Source: Deltaproteobacteria bacterium (GTDB lineage: Bacteria > Myxococcota > UBA727 > VGSZ01). Taken from it: DNA of 39,588 nt. The stretch lies in NCBI GenBank assembly GCA_020850995.1, contig JADZDP010000160.1:1-39588 (forward strand), written 5' to 3'. This document shows, piece by piece, positions 7,246-15,618 of this stretch. Below the pieces are notes generated by a model that saw only the letters and a list, made by a program, of their open reading frames with translations, ran no database searches and had not been told where the DNA came from. Numbering within the stretch: the first letter of the stretch is position 1; each line of letters begins with the position of its first letter. The position numbers were made by a program, and so were the translations under genes.

Positions 7246-9024
7246 CTACGCCACCGCTGCCTCGGGCTTGCAGCGGCAGTTGATGCCGCCGCCCGCCTGC
7301 AGCGTGTTGAAGGTCAGCTCGCGGTCGAGGAAGTACCAACGCGCGACGTCGACACCGATGGCCTTCAGGTCCTGCAGGAAGGCCTTCTCGCCGCGCGCGT
7401 CGCCCCCAAGGGCGATGTAGAAGCGCTGCCCATCCTTGCCGCGCCCCTGCTCGGCGTTGAGGAAGCTCATGGGCTGCATGACGCCCCAGGGAAAGACGGC
7501 CGCCACGCGATGCACCTTGAAGCCCGCCTTCTCGATGTCGGCTTGCGCGCGCGCCTCGCCCTTGGCATTGCGCGCGGCGGACTCCTCAAGGGCCTTGATA
7601 CGCTCAGCCATGTCCTTGCCACGATCGACCCACGCCTCGCGATCGAGCCGGTAGTTCTCGTTGGCGCGCGCGGTGGGATTGCGCGGCGGCTTGGGCTCCT
7701 TGCGCGCGTGGTCGGCGCGGGCCCACTCGATCTCGCGCTTGATGGCGCTCACCGAGTCGTTGACGATGAGCTCACCCGGAGCGATGGGGATCATCTTCAC
7801 GTCGAGGTGGTAGTCGGCCGGCTGCTCCACGACGTGGATCTGCTCCACGGGCACGCCGAGATCCTTGCACAGCGCCGTCATCACCAGCGCGTCGGTCACC
7901 TGTGTCGCGCGCGCCGCGCCCACTTCCTGCTTCAGCATGCGCTTCGACAGCTCGAAGGAGTCGCGCCCCACGAAGGCGTGGGTGCTGCCGTTCTTGCCGG
8001 TGCCCACCAACATGTTGCCGCCCTCGACGGCGCACAGGTTGGCGCGCACCTCTTTGCCCGCCGCCAGCGCGAGCCCCACGAAGGTGAGCTGCGCGTCGCG
8101 CGCGAACACCTGGCCGAGCACGCCGTAGCAGGCCTCGGGGGCGTGGTGCTTGAGCACGGCGTAGAGCTTGGCGCTGTCATCGGTGTTGGGCACCGCCACG
8201 CCGGGACAGTAGCGCTCGATGCGCGCCTTCAGGATCTCGGCGCTCGGGTTCATGCCCGCGGGCATCGGCGGCGGCACGCCGATGCTGCGGTCGCGGTGCA
8301 CCTCGGCGGCGTCCTCGCTCCAGATGTCGTGGTAGGTGTCGATCTTCACCACCGTGGTGTTGTTCTCCTCCTCGCGCCCGAGCATCTGCCGCAGGTACTT
8401 CTCACTGCCGGCGTGCAGGCGCACCACGGCGCGAAAGCCCTCGACGCGGCCGATGTCGGCCATCTGCTCGATGAAGCGCTCAACCGCCTGGTCCATGGCG
8501 CCGAAGCCCATGTGGTAGGCGGCGACGCGCACCGAGCCGTCCTCCGGTGTCACGGGCGCCGCGGCGGGGATGGCACTGGGGTTCGTGAGCAAGAGCTCCA
8601 CGTGCTTGGCCCTGACGTCGAGCGCCTTCTTCCACGCCTTGTCGACGGCCTCGGCGCTCACCGTTCCGTAGGCACCGGGGGCCGTGGTGGGCGCCGAGGG
8701 CAATGCGTGCTCGAAGCTGACCTGCTGCAGCTTGCCGTTCACGCGCACGTGCGCGCGCAGCTCGTGTTGGTTCATGGGCTTGGTGCCGTGCCCTGCCTCG
8801 AGTCGAACGCGGAGCGGTCTCTGACCGCCGGTCCCCGTCGACGGCGTGGTCGCGGTGCTGGCCCCAGTGATGGGGTCGAGGGAGCGGCGCTCGCCCGGCG
8901 TGGTGCCCACTGGTCGCTGCGTGCTCCCTATCTGGCCGACGACGATGCGCTCGGTCTTGTGCGGGTCACGCGTCGAGCGCGTGGTGGGACGCTGGTGGAC
9001 GAGGCGGGTGCGCAGCTCGGGCAT
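7246..9024 (-). CDS. Divergent guanidino-modifying-fold hydrolase (predicted deiminase-like enzyme, 592 aa)
   Basis: The overall sequence matches no family I can name, but the catalytic signature of the guanidino-group-modifying superfamily (agmatine deiminase, peptidylarginine deiminase, arginine deiminase, amidinotransferases) is present in order: an acidic WSED motif (Asp238, compare WxRD), EGGN (Glu334), YHLD (His406, Asp408) and a C-terminal GGGINCRC (Cys583 as likely nucleophile, Cys585 as alternative). Such enzymes act on arginine or guanidine groups through a covalent Cys intermediate. The first 230 residues hold a low-complexity Thr/Pro/Arg-rich start and an unknown domain. There is no signal peptide. 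It lies downstream of rtcB and a DUF2267-like gene on the same strand, with gaps of 109 and 126 bases. The ATG at 9024 lacks a ribosome binding site. An internal ATG (MNQHELRAHV) is a possible alternative start. The substrate is unknown. Confidence 0.6.
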   Translation of the reverse strand: MPELRTRLVHQRPTTRSTRDPHKTERIVVGQIGSTQRPVGTTPGERRSLDPITGASTATTPSTGTGGQRPLRVRLEAGHGTKPMNQHELRAHVRVNGKLQQVSFEHALPSAPTTAPGAYGTVSAEAVDKAWKKALDVRAKHVELLLTNPSAIPAAAPVTPEDGSVRVAAYHMGFGAMDQAVERFIEQMADIGRVEGFRAVVRLHAGSEKYLRQMLGREEENNTTVVKIDTYHDIWSEDAAEVHRDRSIGVPPPMPAGMNPSAEILKARIERYCPGVAVPNTDDSAKLYAVLKHHAPEACYGVLGQVFARDAQLTFVGLALAAGKEVRANLCAVEGGNMLVGTGKNGSTHAFVGRDSFELSKRMLKQEVGAARATQVTDALVMTALCKDLGVPVEQIHVVEQPADYHLDVKMIPIAPGELIVNDSVSAIKREIEWARADHARKEPKPPRNPTARANENYRLDREAWVDRGKDMAERIKALEESAARNAKGEARAQADIEKAGFKVHRVAAVFPWGVMQPMSFLNAEQGRGKDGQRFYIALGGDARGEKAFLQDLKAIGVDVARWYFLDRELTFNTLQAGGGINCRCKPEAAVA

Positions 9025-9030
9025 CGGCGA

Positions 9031-9036
9031 ACGATA
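9031..9036 (-). promoter_or_regulatory. Candidate -10 box of a leaderless transcript (deiminase-like gene)
   Basis: On the minus strand TATCGT (TANNNT) ends six bases before the ATG at 9024. There is no Shine-Dalgarno sequence. If real, this gene has its own start rather than only reading from rtcB. Confidence 0.35.
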
Positions 9037-9133
9037 GCCCGGCGACCGACGCGCTCGTAGCCTCGCGGCGACCGGTGCGTGACCGCAGCCGCAGCGAGCT
9101 CCTTGTGGGAGCGCGCGCCTCGACGCGAGCGCG

Positions 9134-9736
9134 TCAGTGCACGGGCTCACCCTTGGGCGCGCCCGTGGCAAGCGTCCGATGCCCGCGCTCGAGGCTGCTC
9201 GCGCCCGACGAGAGCTTGCGCTCACCGTGGGGCGCCGCGTCGGCGACGGAGCCGCGCTGCGCCGTGGGGTGCGCCTGGGCCAGCGCGTGGCGCGGCCAGG
9301 GGTTCGCCGACGAGAGCGTGCGCCGCACGTCGAGGAGCATGGCCGCGCCCGGGTGCGGCGGCGCGCGCGGAATCTCGTAGGCCCCTTGGTGCACAACGAA
9401 GAGATCCACCAGCTCCGCCGGACAGTCGGCCGCGAGGAAGCGCCGGGGATCCTCCCCCTCGCCGAGCACGGCGGCGACGACGCCAGCCACCTCAGCCGCG
9501 CGACAGCGCGGGACCTGCGCGCGCGCGGCCACCCGATCCACGAGGTCGGCCACGCTCGTTGCCGCCTCCTCGCCCGGCTGCAGCGCCGTCGCATCTGCGC
9601 CGCGCAGCGCCGCGGCGCGACGACCGTGCTCGCTAAGCCAGGGTGCGAGGAGGCACAGCGCGGCGTGCGTCGTCCGCGTGCGCTCCCCCACCTCGCCGCC
9701 AGCGCGCCGCTCGATCTCTGCAGGGAATGTCGCCAT
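9134..9736 (-). CDS. DUF2267-like helical protein (200 aa)
   Basis: Residues 1-115 resemble DUF2267 proteins: two helical halves, each ending in a leucine/alanine-rich segment with an acidic-proline turn (TTHAALCLLAPWL then VAAVLGEGEDPRRFLAADCP). Members are of unknown function. The C-terminal 80 residues are Pro/Arg/Ser-rich and probably disordered. The ATG at 9736 (MATFPAEIER) has GAGG six bases upstream and is preferred over longer readings. The gene lies between rtcB and the deiminase-like gene on the same strand, and the three may be co-transcribed. Family assignment is by pattern only. Confidence 0.65.
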   Translation of the reverse strand: MATFPAEIERRAGGEVGERTRTTHAALCLLAPWLSEHGRRAAALRGADATALQPGEEAATSVADLVDRVAARAQVPRCRAAEVAGVVAAVLGEGEDPRRFLAADCPAELVDLFVVHQGAYEIPRAPPHPGAAMLLDVRRTLSSANPWPRHALAQAHPTAQRGSVADAAPHGERKLSSGASSLERGHRTLATGAPKGEPVH

Positions 9737-9862
9737 GGGTGCCTCGCCGCCGGCGCCTCGACCGGCGAGATCGTGCGCAGCGAGATTCGTGCCATGCGCG
9801 TGGGCGCGCTTCCCCACGCAGAGCCCCCCTCGCAGCCCTGCTTCTCGGCGGCAGGCCCCTCC

Positions 9863-11080
9863 TCAACCCTTGACGCACACCACTTGCCGCAAGGTGTGCA
9901 CCACCTCCACCAGGTCTGCCTGAGCCCGCATGACCGCGTCGATGGGCTTGTACGCACCCGGCGTCTCGTCGATGACGCCCTCGTCCTTCCGACACTCCAC
10001 GCCCGCCGTGGCGAGCCGGTGGTCCTCCACCGAGAAGCGCTTCTTGGCCTCGGTGCGCGACATGAGTCGGCCCGCGCCGTGGGAGCAGGAGCACAGGCTC
10101 TCGGCCTCGCCCTTGCCGCGCACGATGAAGCTCCTGGCACCCATGGAGCCGGGGATGATGCCGAGCTCGCCCCGGCGCGCGCGCACCGCGCCCTTGCGGG
10201 TCACCCACACGTCGGCGCCGAAGTGATGCTCCTTCTCCACGTAGTTGTGGTGGCAGCTCACCGCACCCTCGTCGACGCTGAAGGGCGGCAAGACGCTCGT
10301 GGCCGCCAGCGCCTCGAGCGTGGCGCGCATCATCAGCGCGCGGTTCACCTTGGCGAAGTCCTGCGCCCAGTGCACGGCCTCCACGTAGTCGTCGAAGAGC
10401 GCCGAGCCCTCCGGCAGGTAGGCGAGGTCCGCGTCTGGCAGCGCGATGAACCAGCGGCGCATCTCCTCCTTGGCGCGCTCGATGAAGTAGGAGCCGATCT
10501 TGTTGCCCACGCCGCGCGAGCCCGAGTGCAACATCACCCACACCCGGTCTTCCTCGTCGAGACAGAGCTCGATGAAGTGGTTGCCGGTGCCCAGGGTGCC
10601 GATGTGCACCGCGTTGTTGCTCTTTGCCACCACCGGGTGCTTGGCCACGACGGCGTCGAAGCGCCCCTTGAGCTCGGACCAGGCACCGGCCACGGCCACG
10701 GGGAGCGCGGCGAGGTCATGGGCGCCGGCGCCCACCGGCACAGCGCGCTCGATGGCACCGCGCAGGCCCTTGAGCTCGTCGGGCAGATCGCCTGCCTTCA
10801 GCGTGGTGCGCGCCGCCGACATGCCGCAGCCGATGTCCACGCCCACGGCGGCTGGGATGATGGCGCCCCTCGTGGGGATGACCGAGCCGATGGTGGCGCC
10901 CTTGCCGGCATGGACGTCGGGCATCACCGCCACGTGGCGGTGCACGAAGGGCAGGCGCGCCACGCGCTGGAGCTGCGCGCGCGCCTCGGCCTCGAAGGGC
11001 ACTCCCTTGGTCCAGCTCTTGACGGGCTTGGCGTCACCCTCCTGCATGAGCTCGTAGGGAAGATCTCGCTGATCGGTCAT
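9863..11080 (-). CDS. rtcB: RNA-splicing ligase RtcB
   Basis: RtcB joins RNA 2',3'-cyclic phosphate or 3'-phosphate ends to 5'-OH ends using GTP and Mn2+. All hallmark motifs are present: MPDVHAGKGATIGSVIP, GVDIGCGM (metal-binding Cys), GTLGTGNHFIE, LHSGSRGVGN, SCHHNY, PGSMGARSFIVRG and the guanylylated histidine His334 in SCSHGAGR. At 405 residues it matches the length of E. coli RtcB (408). The ATG at 11080 is supported by GGAG upstream. No archease or rtcA/rtcR is next to it. Its downstream neighbours are a DUF2267-like protein and a deiminase-like enzyme, an arrangement I have not seen described. Confidence 0.97.
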   Translation of the reverse strand: MTDQRDLPYELMQEGDAKPVKSWTKGVPFEAEARAQLQRVARLPFVHRHVAVMPDVHAGKGATIGSVIPTRGAIIPAAVGVDIGCGMSAARTTLKAGDLPDELKGLRGAIERAVPVGAGAHDLAALPVAVAGAWSELKGRFDAVVAKHPVVAKSNNAVHIGTLGTGNHFIELCLDEEDRVWVMLHSGSRGVGNKIGSYFIERAKEEMRRWFIALPDADLAYLPEGSALFDDYVEAVHWAQDFAKVNRALMMRATLEALAATSVLPPFSVDEGAVSCHHNYVEKEHHFGADVWVTRKGAVRARRGELGIIPGSMGARSFIVRGKGEAESLCSCSHGAGRLMSRTEAKKRFSVEDHRLATAGVECRKDEGVIDETPGAYKPIDAVMRAQADLVEVVHTLRQVVCVKG

Positions 11081-11254
11081 GGCGGCTCCGTCCTGCAAGC
11101 GCGAAGAGAGCACGGCTCAAGCCCGAAGGGCGCGAAGGCAGGGTGCGGCGCTCGTCCGCCGCGGCAGGGGCGCGCCGGATCCGGAGGGCGCGAAGCCAAG
11201 CACCTGAATTTGCGCAACTGCTGCATCTGGCGACTGGTCGGATCGGCGGGACGT

Positions 11255-11281
11255 GTACATGGTGCGAGCTGTGCGATGTAC
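11255..11281. promoter_or_regulatory. Inverted repeat upstream of the DUF2231 gene
   Basis: GTACAT (11255-11260) and ATGTAC (11276-11281) form an inverted repeat around a 15-base centre that itself contains GTGCGA twice, nine bases apart. It lies 45-71 bases before the ATG at 11326, where an operator could sit. It might be fortuitous. Confidence 0.3.
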
Positions 11282-11325
11282 TGGTGACCGCGCGACGCGC
11301 GGCACCTCGATAAAGGAGCAACGCC

Positions 11326-11847
11326 ATGTTCGAGCTGCCCATGCACCCGAAGATCGTGCACCTGCCCATGGCCCTCGCCGTGCTGATGCCGCTCATCGCT
11401 GGCGGCCTGCTGCTCGCCTGGTGGCGCCAGTGGCTGCCCTCCCGCGCCTGGCTCATGGCGGTGGGGCTGCAAGGCGTGCTGGTGCTCTCGAGCGTCATGG
11501 CCATGCGCTCTGGCGAGGGCGACGAGGAGCGAGTGGAGAAGGTCGTCTCGGGCAAGATCATCCATGAGCACGAGGAGGCAGCGGAGCTCTTCACCTGGAC
11601 AGCGGCCGGGCTCTTCGCGCTGATGATCGGCGCCGCGCTGACGGCATCGCGGCGGCCGGGCCTGCCGCTGGCCGCGGTGGCCGCCCTCGGCACCTTGGGC
11701 GTGGCGGGGCTCGGGTACCGGGCCGGTCAGGCGGGCGGCGAGCTCGTCTACCAGCACGGGGCCGCGCAGGTCTTCGCGTCGGGGGCCGCGCTCCCCCAAG
11801 GGGCGGGCCACGACGGCGCTGTGCCCAAGGAGGAGCACGAGGATTGA
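11326..11847 (+). CDS. DUF2231 family inner-membrane protein
   Basis: A four-helix membrane protein of 173 residues with the DUF2231 pattern: HPKIVHLPMALAVL at the N-terminus (the conserved HP..VH.P element), hydrophobic segments at about residues 15-33, 41-57, 88-104 and 111-127, and GGELVYQHGAA near the C-terminus. Family members are integral membrane proteins of unknown function, some linked to haem or redox proteins. AAGGAG precedes the ATG with good spacing. It converges on the NHL lipoprotein gene with an 18-base gap. Confidence 0.85.
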   Translation: MFELPMHPKIVHLPMALAVLMPLIAGGLLLAWWRQWLPSRAWLMAVGLQGVLVLSSVMAMRSGEGDEERVEKVVSGKIIHEHEEAAELFTWTAAGLFALMIGAALTASRRPGLPLAAVAALGTLGVAGLGYRAGQAGGELVYQHGAAQVFASGAALPQGAGHDGAVPKEEHED

Positions 11848-11865
11848 GGGGCTGCGCCGCGCTCG

Positions 11866-14800
11866 CTACGGCGCTCGCGTGAGCTCCACCAGGGAGCCCT
11901 GGCAGGCGTCGACCACACGCACCACGCCGTCGCTGGGCGCGCCGACGCCGGCCAAACAGAAGGTGCTGTTTGCCGGAAAGGTGTCGCGCGGCGCCTGGCC
12001 GAAGAGCGTCAAGACCGCGCCGCTGCCGTCGACGACATCCTCGGCGTCGGCAGTAACGAGGCGCACGGTGCGCGTGGAGCTGACGAGCAGGTTGCCGTGC
12101 GCGTCGATCGCCAAGCCGCGCGGCGCCTCCACGGGGAAGGTGCGCGCCGGCGCGCCATCACCAGCCGACGCGGCCTCGCCGGTGCCGAGCACGTCGACCA
12201 CCTCGACCACGGTGTCGCCGGCCACCGACATGCGGCGCACGCGGTGGTTGCCCGTGTCGGCCACGAAGAGCGCCCCTTGCGCGTCGACGACGAGGGCGCT
12301 CGGTTCATCGAGCAGGTCTTCGTCGCTGCCAACCAGCCCGGCTACGCCGAAGAGCGTGACCACGTTGCCGTCGTCGAGGTCCACGCGACGCACGGTGGCG
12401 TCATCGGCGTCGGCGACGAAGAGCGCGTGGGCCGTGGCGTCGAGGGCCAAGCCGCAGGGGCCCACGAAGCGCGCCGGGCCATCGGCGCTGTCGACGTGGC
12501 GGCGATCGTCGAGCGCGCCGGCCACCAGCGCCACGGTCCAGCTGCTCGGGTCGTCGACGTCCACCAGGCGCACGCGCGCGATGACGGCGCGCGCGCGGTC
12601 GGCGACGTAGACGGCGTCCACGCCGTCGAAGGCGATGCCGCAGGCGTCGCCGAAGCGATCGAGGTAGCGGGCGCGCGCCTCGCCGCCCACGGGGAAGGGA
12701 TCGCCGCCCGCGGCCGCGTCGGCGCCGAGCACGAAGCCGTCGGGGCGGGCGGCGGCGATGTCGATGGCGCCGCCGCCAAGGAGCGCGGCGTCGACCGTGA
12801 CGCGCTCGAGGAGCCCGCTCTCGCCGCCCGCCACCAGCACGACGTCGCTCGCCACCGGGGCCAGCGACACGAAGGCGGGTGGCGTGGCCAGCGCGCCGCG
12901 GTCGAGGGGGCCCAGGCCCTCGGCGAAGAGGGCGTTGACGCTGTCGATGATGTCGCTGCGCACGCGGCGCAGCACGCCGCGGTCGTCGTCGAAGTCGGCC
13001 AGCACCAGGTCGCCCACGGCGGCCCCCGACGAGCGATCGGCGCGTAGGCCCCGGGGCGCGATGACGTGCGCGGCCGCGCTCGGCCCGCCATCTCCAATGA
13101 GGTCGTCACTGCCGTCGCCGGCCACCGTGCTGATGAGGCCGTCGCTGTCTACGCGGCGTACCCGACGCTGGCCCCACGCCGCAATGAGGATGGCGCCGTC
13201 GGCGGCCACGGTGATGCGCTCTGGGCCATCGAGGTTCGCCGTGCGCGCGTTGATGCCGTCGCCGTTGAACGCCCAATCGCCCGTGCCCGCCACGGTGTCG
13301 ACGAGGTCGAGCACTGGATCGTAGGAGCGCACGCGCTGGTTGCGCGGATCGGCGAAGAGCAAGATGCCCTCGTCGGTGAAGGCGAGGTCGGCGGGCAGAC
13401 CAAGCTCCGCCAGGGCGCCGCTTCCGCCGTCCCCCGCGAAGCCCTCGACGCCAGTGCCCACCATGGTGCTGAGCGTGCTGTCGGCGTTGATGCGCCGGAT
13501 GGTGAATTGCCCTCGCGCCGAGAACCACAGGAGCCCGGTGGTGGGGTCGAGCGCAACCGTGTCGACCTCGCCCAAGGGACCAGTGGCGAGCTCGCCGTCG
13601 AGGGCGAGGGGCTCGTGCGCCCCGTTGCCGGCGAGGGTGCTGATGCTGCCGTCGGCGGCGATGCGCCGCAGGCGCGCCAGGGCGGGCTCGGCCAGCACCA
13701 GGGCGCCGCTGGCGTCGAAGGCGATGCTCGTGACATTCGAGATGCTGCTAGTGACCGCGGGCAGCCCCTCGCCGTCGTAGCCCGCGCTGCCGATGCCCGC
13801 GACCACCGAGGTGGTGCCGTCGCGCGCCACCTTCCACAGCACCGCCTGGTAGAGGTCACCGAGGTACGCGTCGCCGGCGCCGTCCACGGCGAGGGAGGTC
13901 GCGACGGCGTGCTGCGGGCGCGGCGAGGGGCCCCTGCCCGCAAGGGTGCGGATGACGCCGTCGGCGTCGATCTCGCGCAGCCGGCGGTTGTTGGTGTCAC
14001 TCACCAACAGCCGCCCCCCGCGCGCGGCCACGCGCATCGGGCGCGAGAGGCGCGCGCTCGCTGCCGGCCCGCCGTCGCCGGCGAAGCCCTCCTCGGAGCT
14101 GCCGGCGTAGACCGTGAGCGCTCCGTCGACGACCAGCAGGATCTGGTGGTTCATCCTGTCGGCGATGTACAGGTTGTCGCCTTCGACGGCGACGTCGTTG
14201 GGCGCCCCCAGCGTCACCGCCGTGGCGACGCCGGCAATCGGTTGTCCCACGACGTCGAGTACGCCGGCGACCCGCGTCAGCGCCGACGAGCCCGGCCCGC
14301 TCGCGCCGTGCGTGAGCCGCCACACCACCGCACGGTCTCGATCGGCGATGTAGAGCGACCCGTCCTCATCCACCGCGAGGCCGCTTGGGCTGATGTAGTC
14401 GGCGTCGCCACAGTCGCCGCCAGCCACCGTGCTGATGGTCGCCGTCGAGGGGTGCACAACGCCGGCGATCTTGCGCACGCGGCAGTTGTCGCGCTCGGCC
14501 ACGAAGAGGTCGCCGAACCGATCGAGCGCTACGTCGACCGGGCCATGCACCTCGGCGAGCACCGCGAGACCTCCATCGCCAGACGATGCATGGGTGCCAG
14601 TACCGGCGATGGTGGAGATGACCCCGTCGGTGTCGATGAGGCGCACACGAGCGTTCAAGGTATCGGCCAGGAAGATGCGCCCGGCGTCGTCGAGGTCGAA
14701 GCCGAAGGGCGCGTCGATGGTCGCCCCGGTGGCCGGGCCGCCGTCGCCGCTGAAGCCGTAGCTGCCCGTGCCCACTACACTCAGCAGGCGATCGCCGGCA

Positions 14801-15618
14801 GGCCCGGCGGGTGCCTGCGCCTCGATGCGCCAGAGGCGCGCGATGCCGTCGGCGAAGAGCACGCGTCCGCTCCGGTCGTAGGCGCCGGACGGGACGTTGG
14901 AGAGGTGCAGCGCCAGGGGATCGCCGCCGCTCTCGCCCAAGCCCGTGAGCACGCGCGCCGTCCACACGGGCTGCGCGCACTGATGGCAGCCGTCAGAAGG
15001 GTTGGCATTGCCATCGTCGCATTCCTCGCCCTCGTCGACGATGCGATCGCCACAGACCTCCACCTTGGCGCAGTCGGCGCGGCAGCCATCGCCGCTCACG
15101 TGGTTGGCGTCGTCGCAGGCCTCGCCGGGATCGAGCAGATCGTTGCCGCAGTACTCCAGGTGGAGACAGTCGATGGAGCAGCCGTCCCCGCCCACGGTGT
15201 TGCCGTCGTCGCAGATCTCGGGCGCCTCGATGATCAGGTCGCCGCACACCACGCTCGTGCACAGCGCGCTGCAGGTGGGGCTGGCGCCACCCTCGTCGCA
15301 GTCCTCGCCCGCGTCCACGCGGCCATCGCCACAGCGCTCTGCGCTGCAGTCGGCGCGGCAGCCGTCGCCGTCGATCCAGTTGCCGTCGTCACACTGCTCG
15401 AGCTCATCGAGGACGTCGTTGCCGCAAGCGGCGCGCGCCGTGGGTACGCAGCGGGCGAGCTGCGTGCCCTCCGTCGTGGGGCAGGTATGGCCCTCAGGGC
15501 AATCGCTGGTGTCGCTACACGGCGTGCGTCCGCCCACGTCCTCCGGCAGCGTGGGATCGGCCAGGCAGGCCGCCGTGAGGAGCGCGGCTCCTGCGGCGAT
15601 CAGGTCGACGCGCCTCAT
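11866..15618 (-). CDS. Large exported protein with five Cys-rich (DUF4215) repeats and NHL propellers
   Basis: The 1250-residue protein has an N-terminal export signal with a weak lipobox (TAAC18). Residues about 64-220 hold five Myxococcus Cys-rich repeats (DUF4215 type, with CDDGN...GDGC in most). Repeat 2 is degenerate. Most of the remainder is NHL beta-propeller repeats of the form GDGG.A..A.L..P..v.vd..G.l.vaDt.N.rVR.i, enough for two or more propellers. Such proteins are surface or periplasmic and are thought to bind proteins or glycans. The start codon overlaps the stop of the upstream gene by four bases (ATGA, 15615-15618), so the two are translationally coupled. No C-terminal sorting tag is visible. 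Confidence 0.92.
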   Translation of the reverse strand: MRRVDLIAAGAALLTAACLADPTLPEDVGGRTPCSDTSDCPEGHTCPTTEGTQLARCVPTARAACGNDVLDELEQCDDGNWIDGDGCRADCSAERCGDGRVDAGEDCDEGGASPTCSALCTSVVCGDLIIEAPEICDDGNTVGGDGCSIDCLHLEYCGNDLLDPGEACDDANHVSGDGCRADCAKVEVCGDRIVDEGEECDDGNANPSDGCHQCAQPVWTARVLTGLGESGGDPLALHLSNVPSGAYDRSGRVLFADGIARLWRIEAQAPAGPAGDRLLSVVGTGSYGFSGDGGPATGATIDAPFGFDLDDAGRIFLADTLNARVRLIDTDGVISTIAGTGTHASSGDGGLAVLAEVHGPVDVALDRFGDLFVAERDNCRVRKIAGVVHPSTATISTVAGGDCGDADYISPSGLAVDEDGSLYIADRDRAVVWRLTHGASGPGSSALTRVAGVLDVVGQPIAGVATAVTLGAPNDVAVEGDNLYIADRMNHQILLVVDGALTVYAGSSEEGFAGDGGPAASARLSRPMRVAARGGRLLVSDTNNRRLREIDADGVIRTLAGRGPSPRPQHAVATSLAVDGAGDAYLGDLYQAVLWKVARDGTTSVVAGIGSAGYDGEGLPAVTSSISNVTSIAFDASGALVLAEPALARLRRIAADGSISTLAGNGAHEPLALDGELATGPLGEVDTVALDPTTGLLWFSARGQFTIRRINADSTLSTMVGTGVEGFAGDGGSGALAELGLPADLAFTDEGILLFADPRNQRVRSYDPVLDLVDTVAGTGDWAFNGDGINARTANLDGPERITVAADGAILIAAWGQRRVRRVDSDGLISTVAGDGSDDLIGDGGPSAAAHVIAPRGLRADRSSGAAVGDLVLADFDDDRGVLRRVRSDIIDSVNALFAEGLGPLDRGALATPPAFVSLAPVASDVVLVAGGESGLLERVTVDAALLGGGAIDIAAARPDGFVLGADAAAGGDPFPVGGEARARYLDRFGDACGIAFDGVDAVYVADRARAVIARVRLVDVDDPSSWTVALVAGALDDRRHVDSADGPARFVGPCGLALDATAHALFVADADDATVRRVDLDDGNVVTLFGVAGLVGSDEDLLDEPSALVVDAQGALFVADTGNHRVRRMSVAGDTVVEVVDVLGTGEAASAGDGAPARTFPVEAPRGLAIDAHGNLLVSSTRTVRLVTADAEDVVDGSGAVLTLFGQAPRDTFPANSTFCLAGVGAPSDGVVRVVDACQGSLVELTRAP

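Noticed and set aside
9025..10140. Upstream extension of the deiminase-like frame to 10140
   Set aside because: The extra residues are Arg/Ala/Ser/Pro-rich noise lying over the DUF2267-like gene and the rtcB 3' end; the recognisable protein begins at the ATG at 9024.
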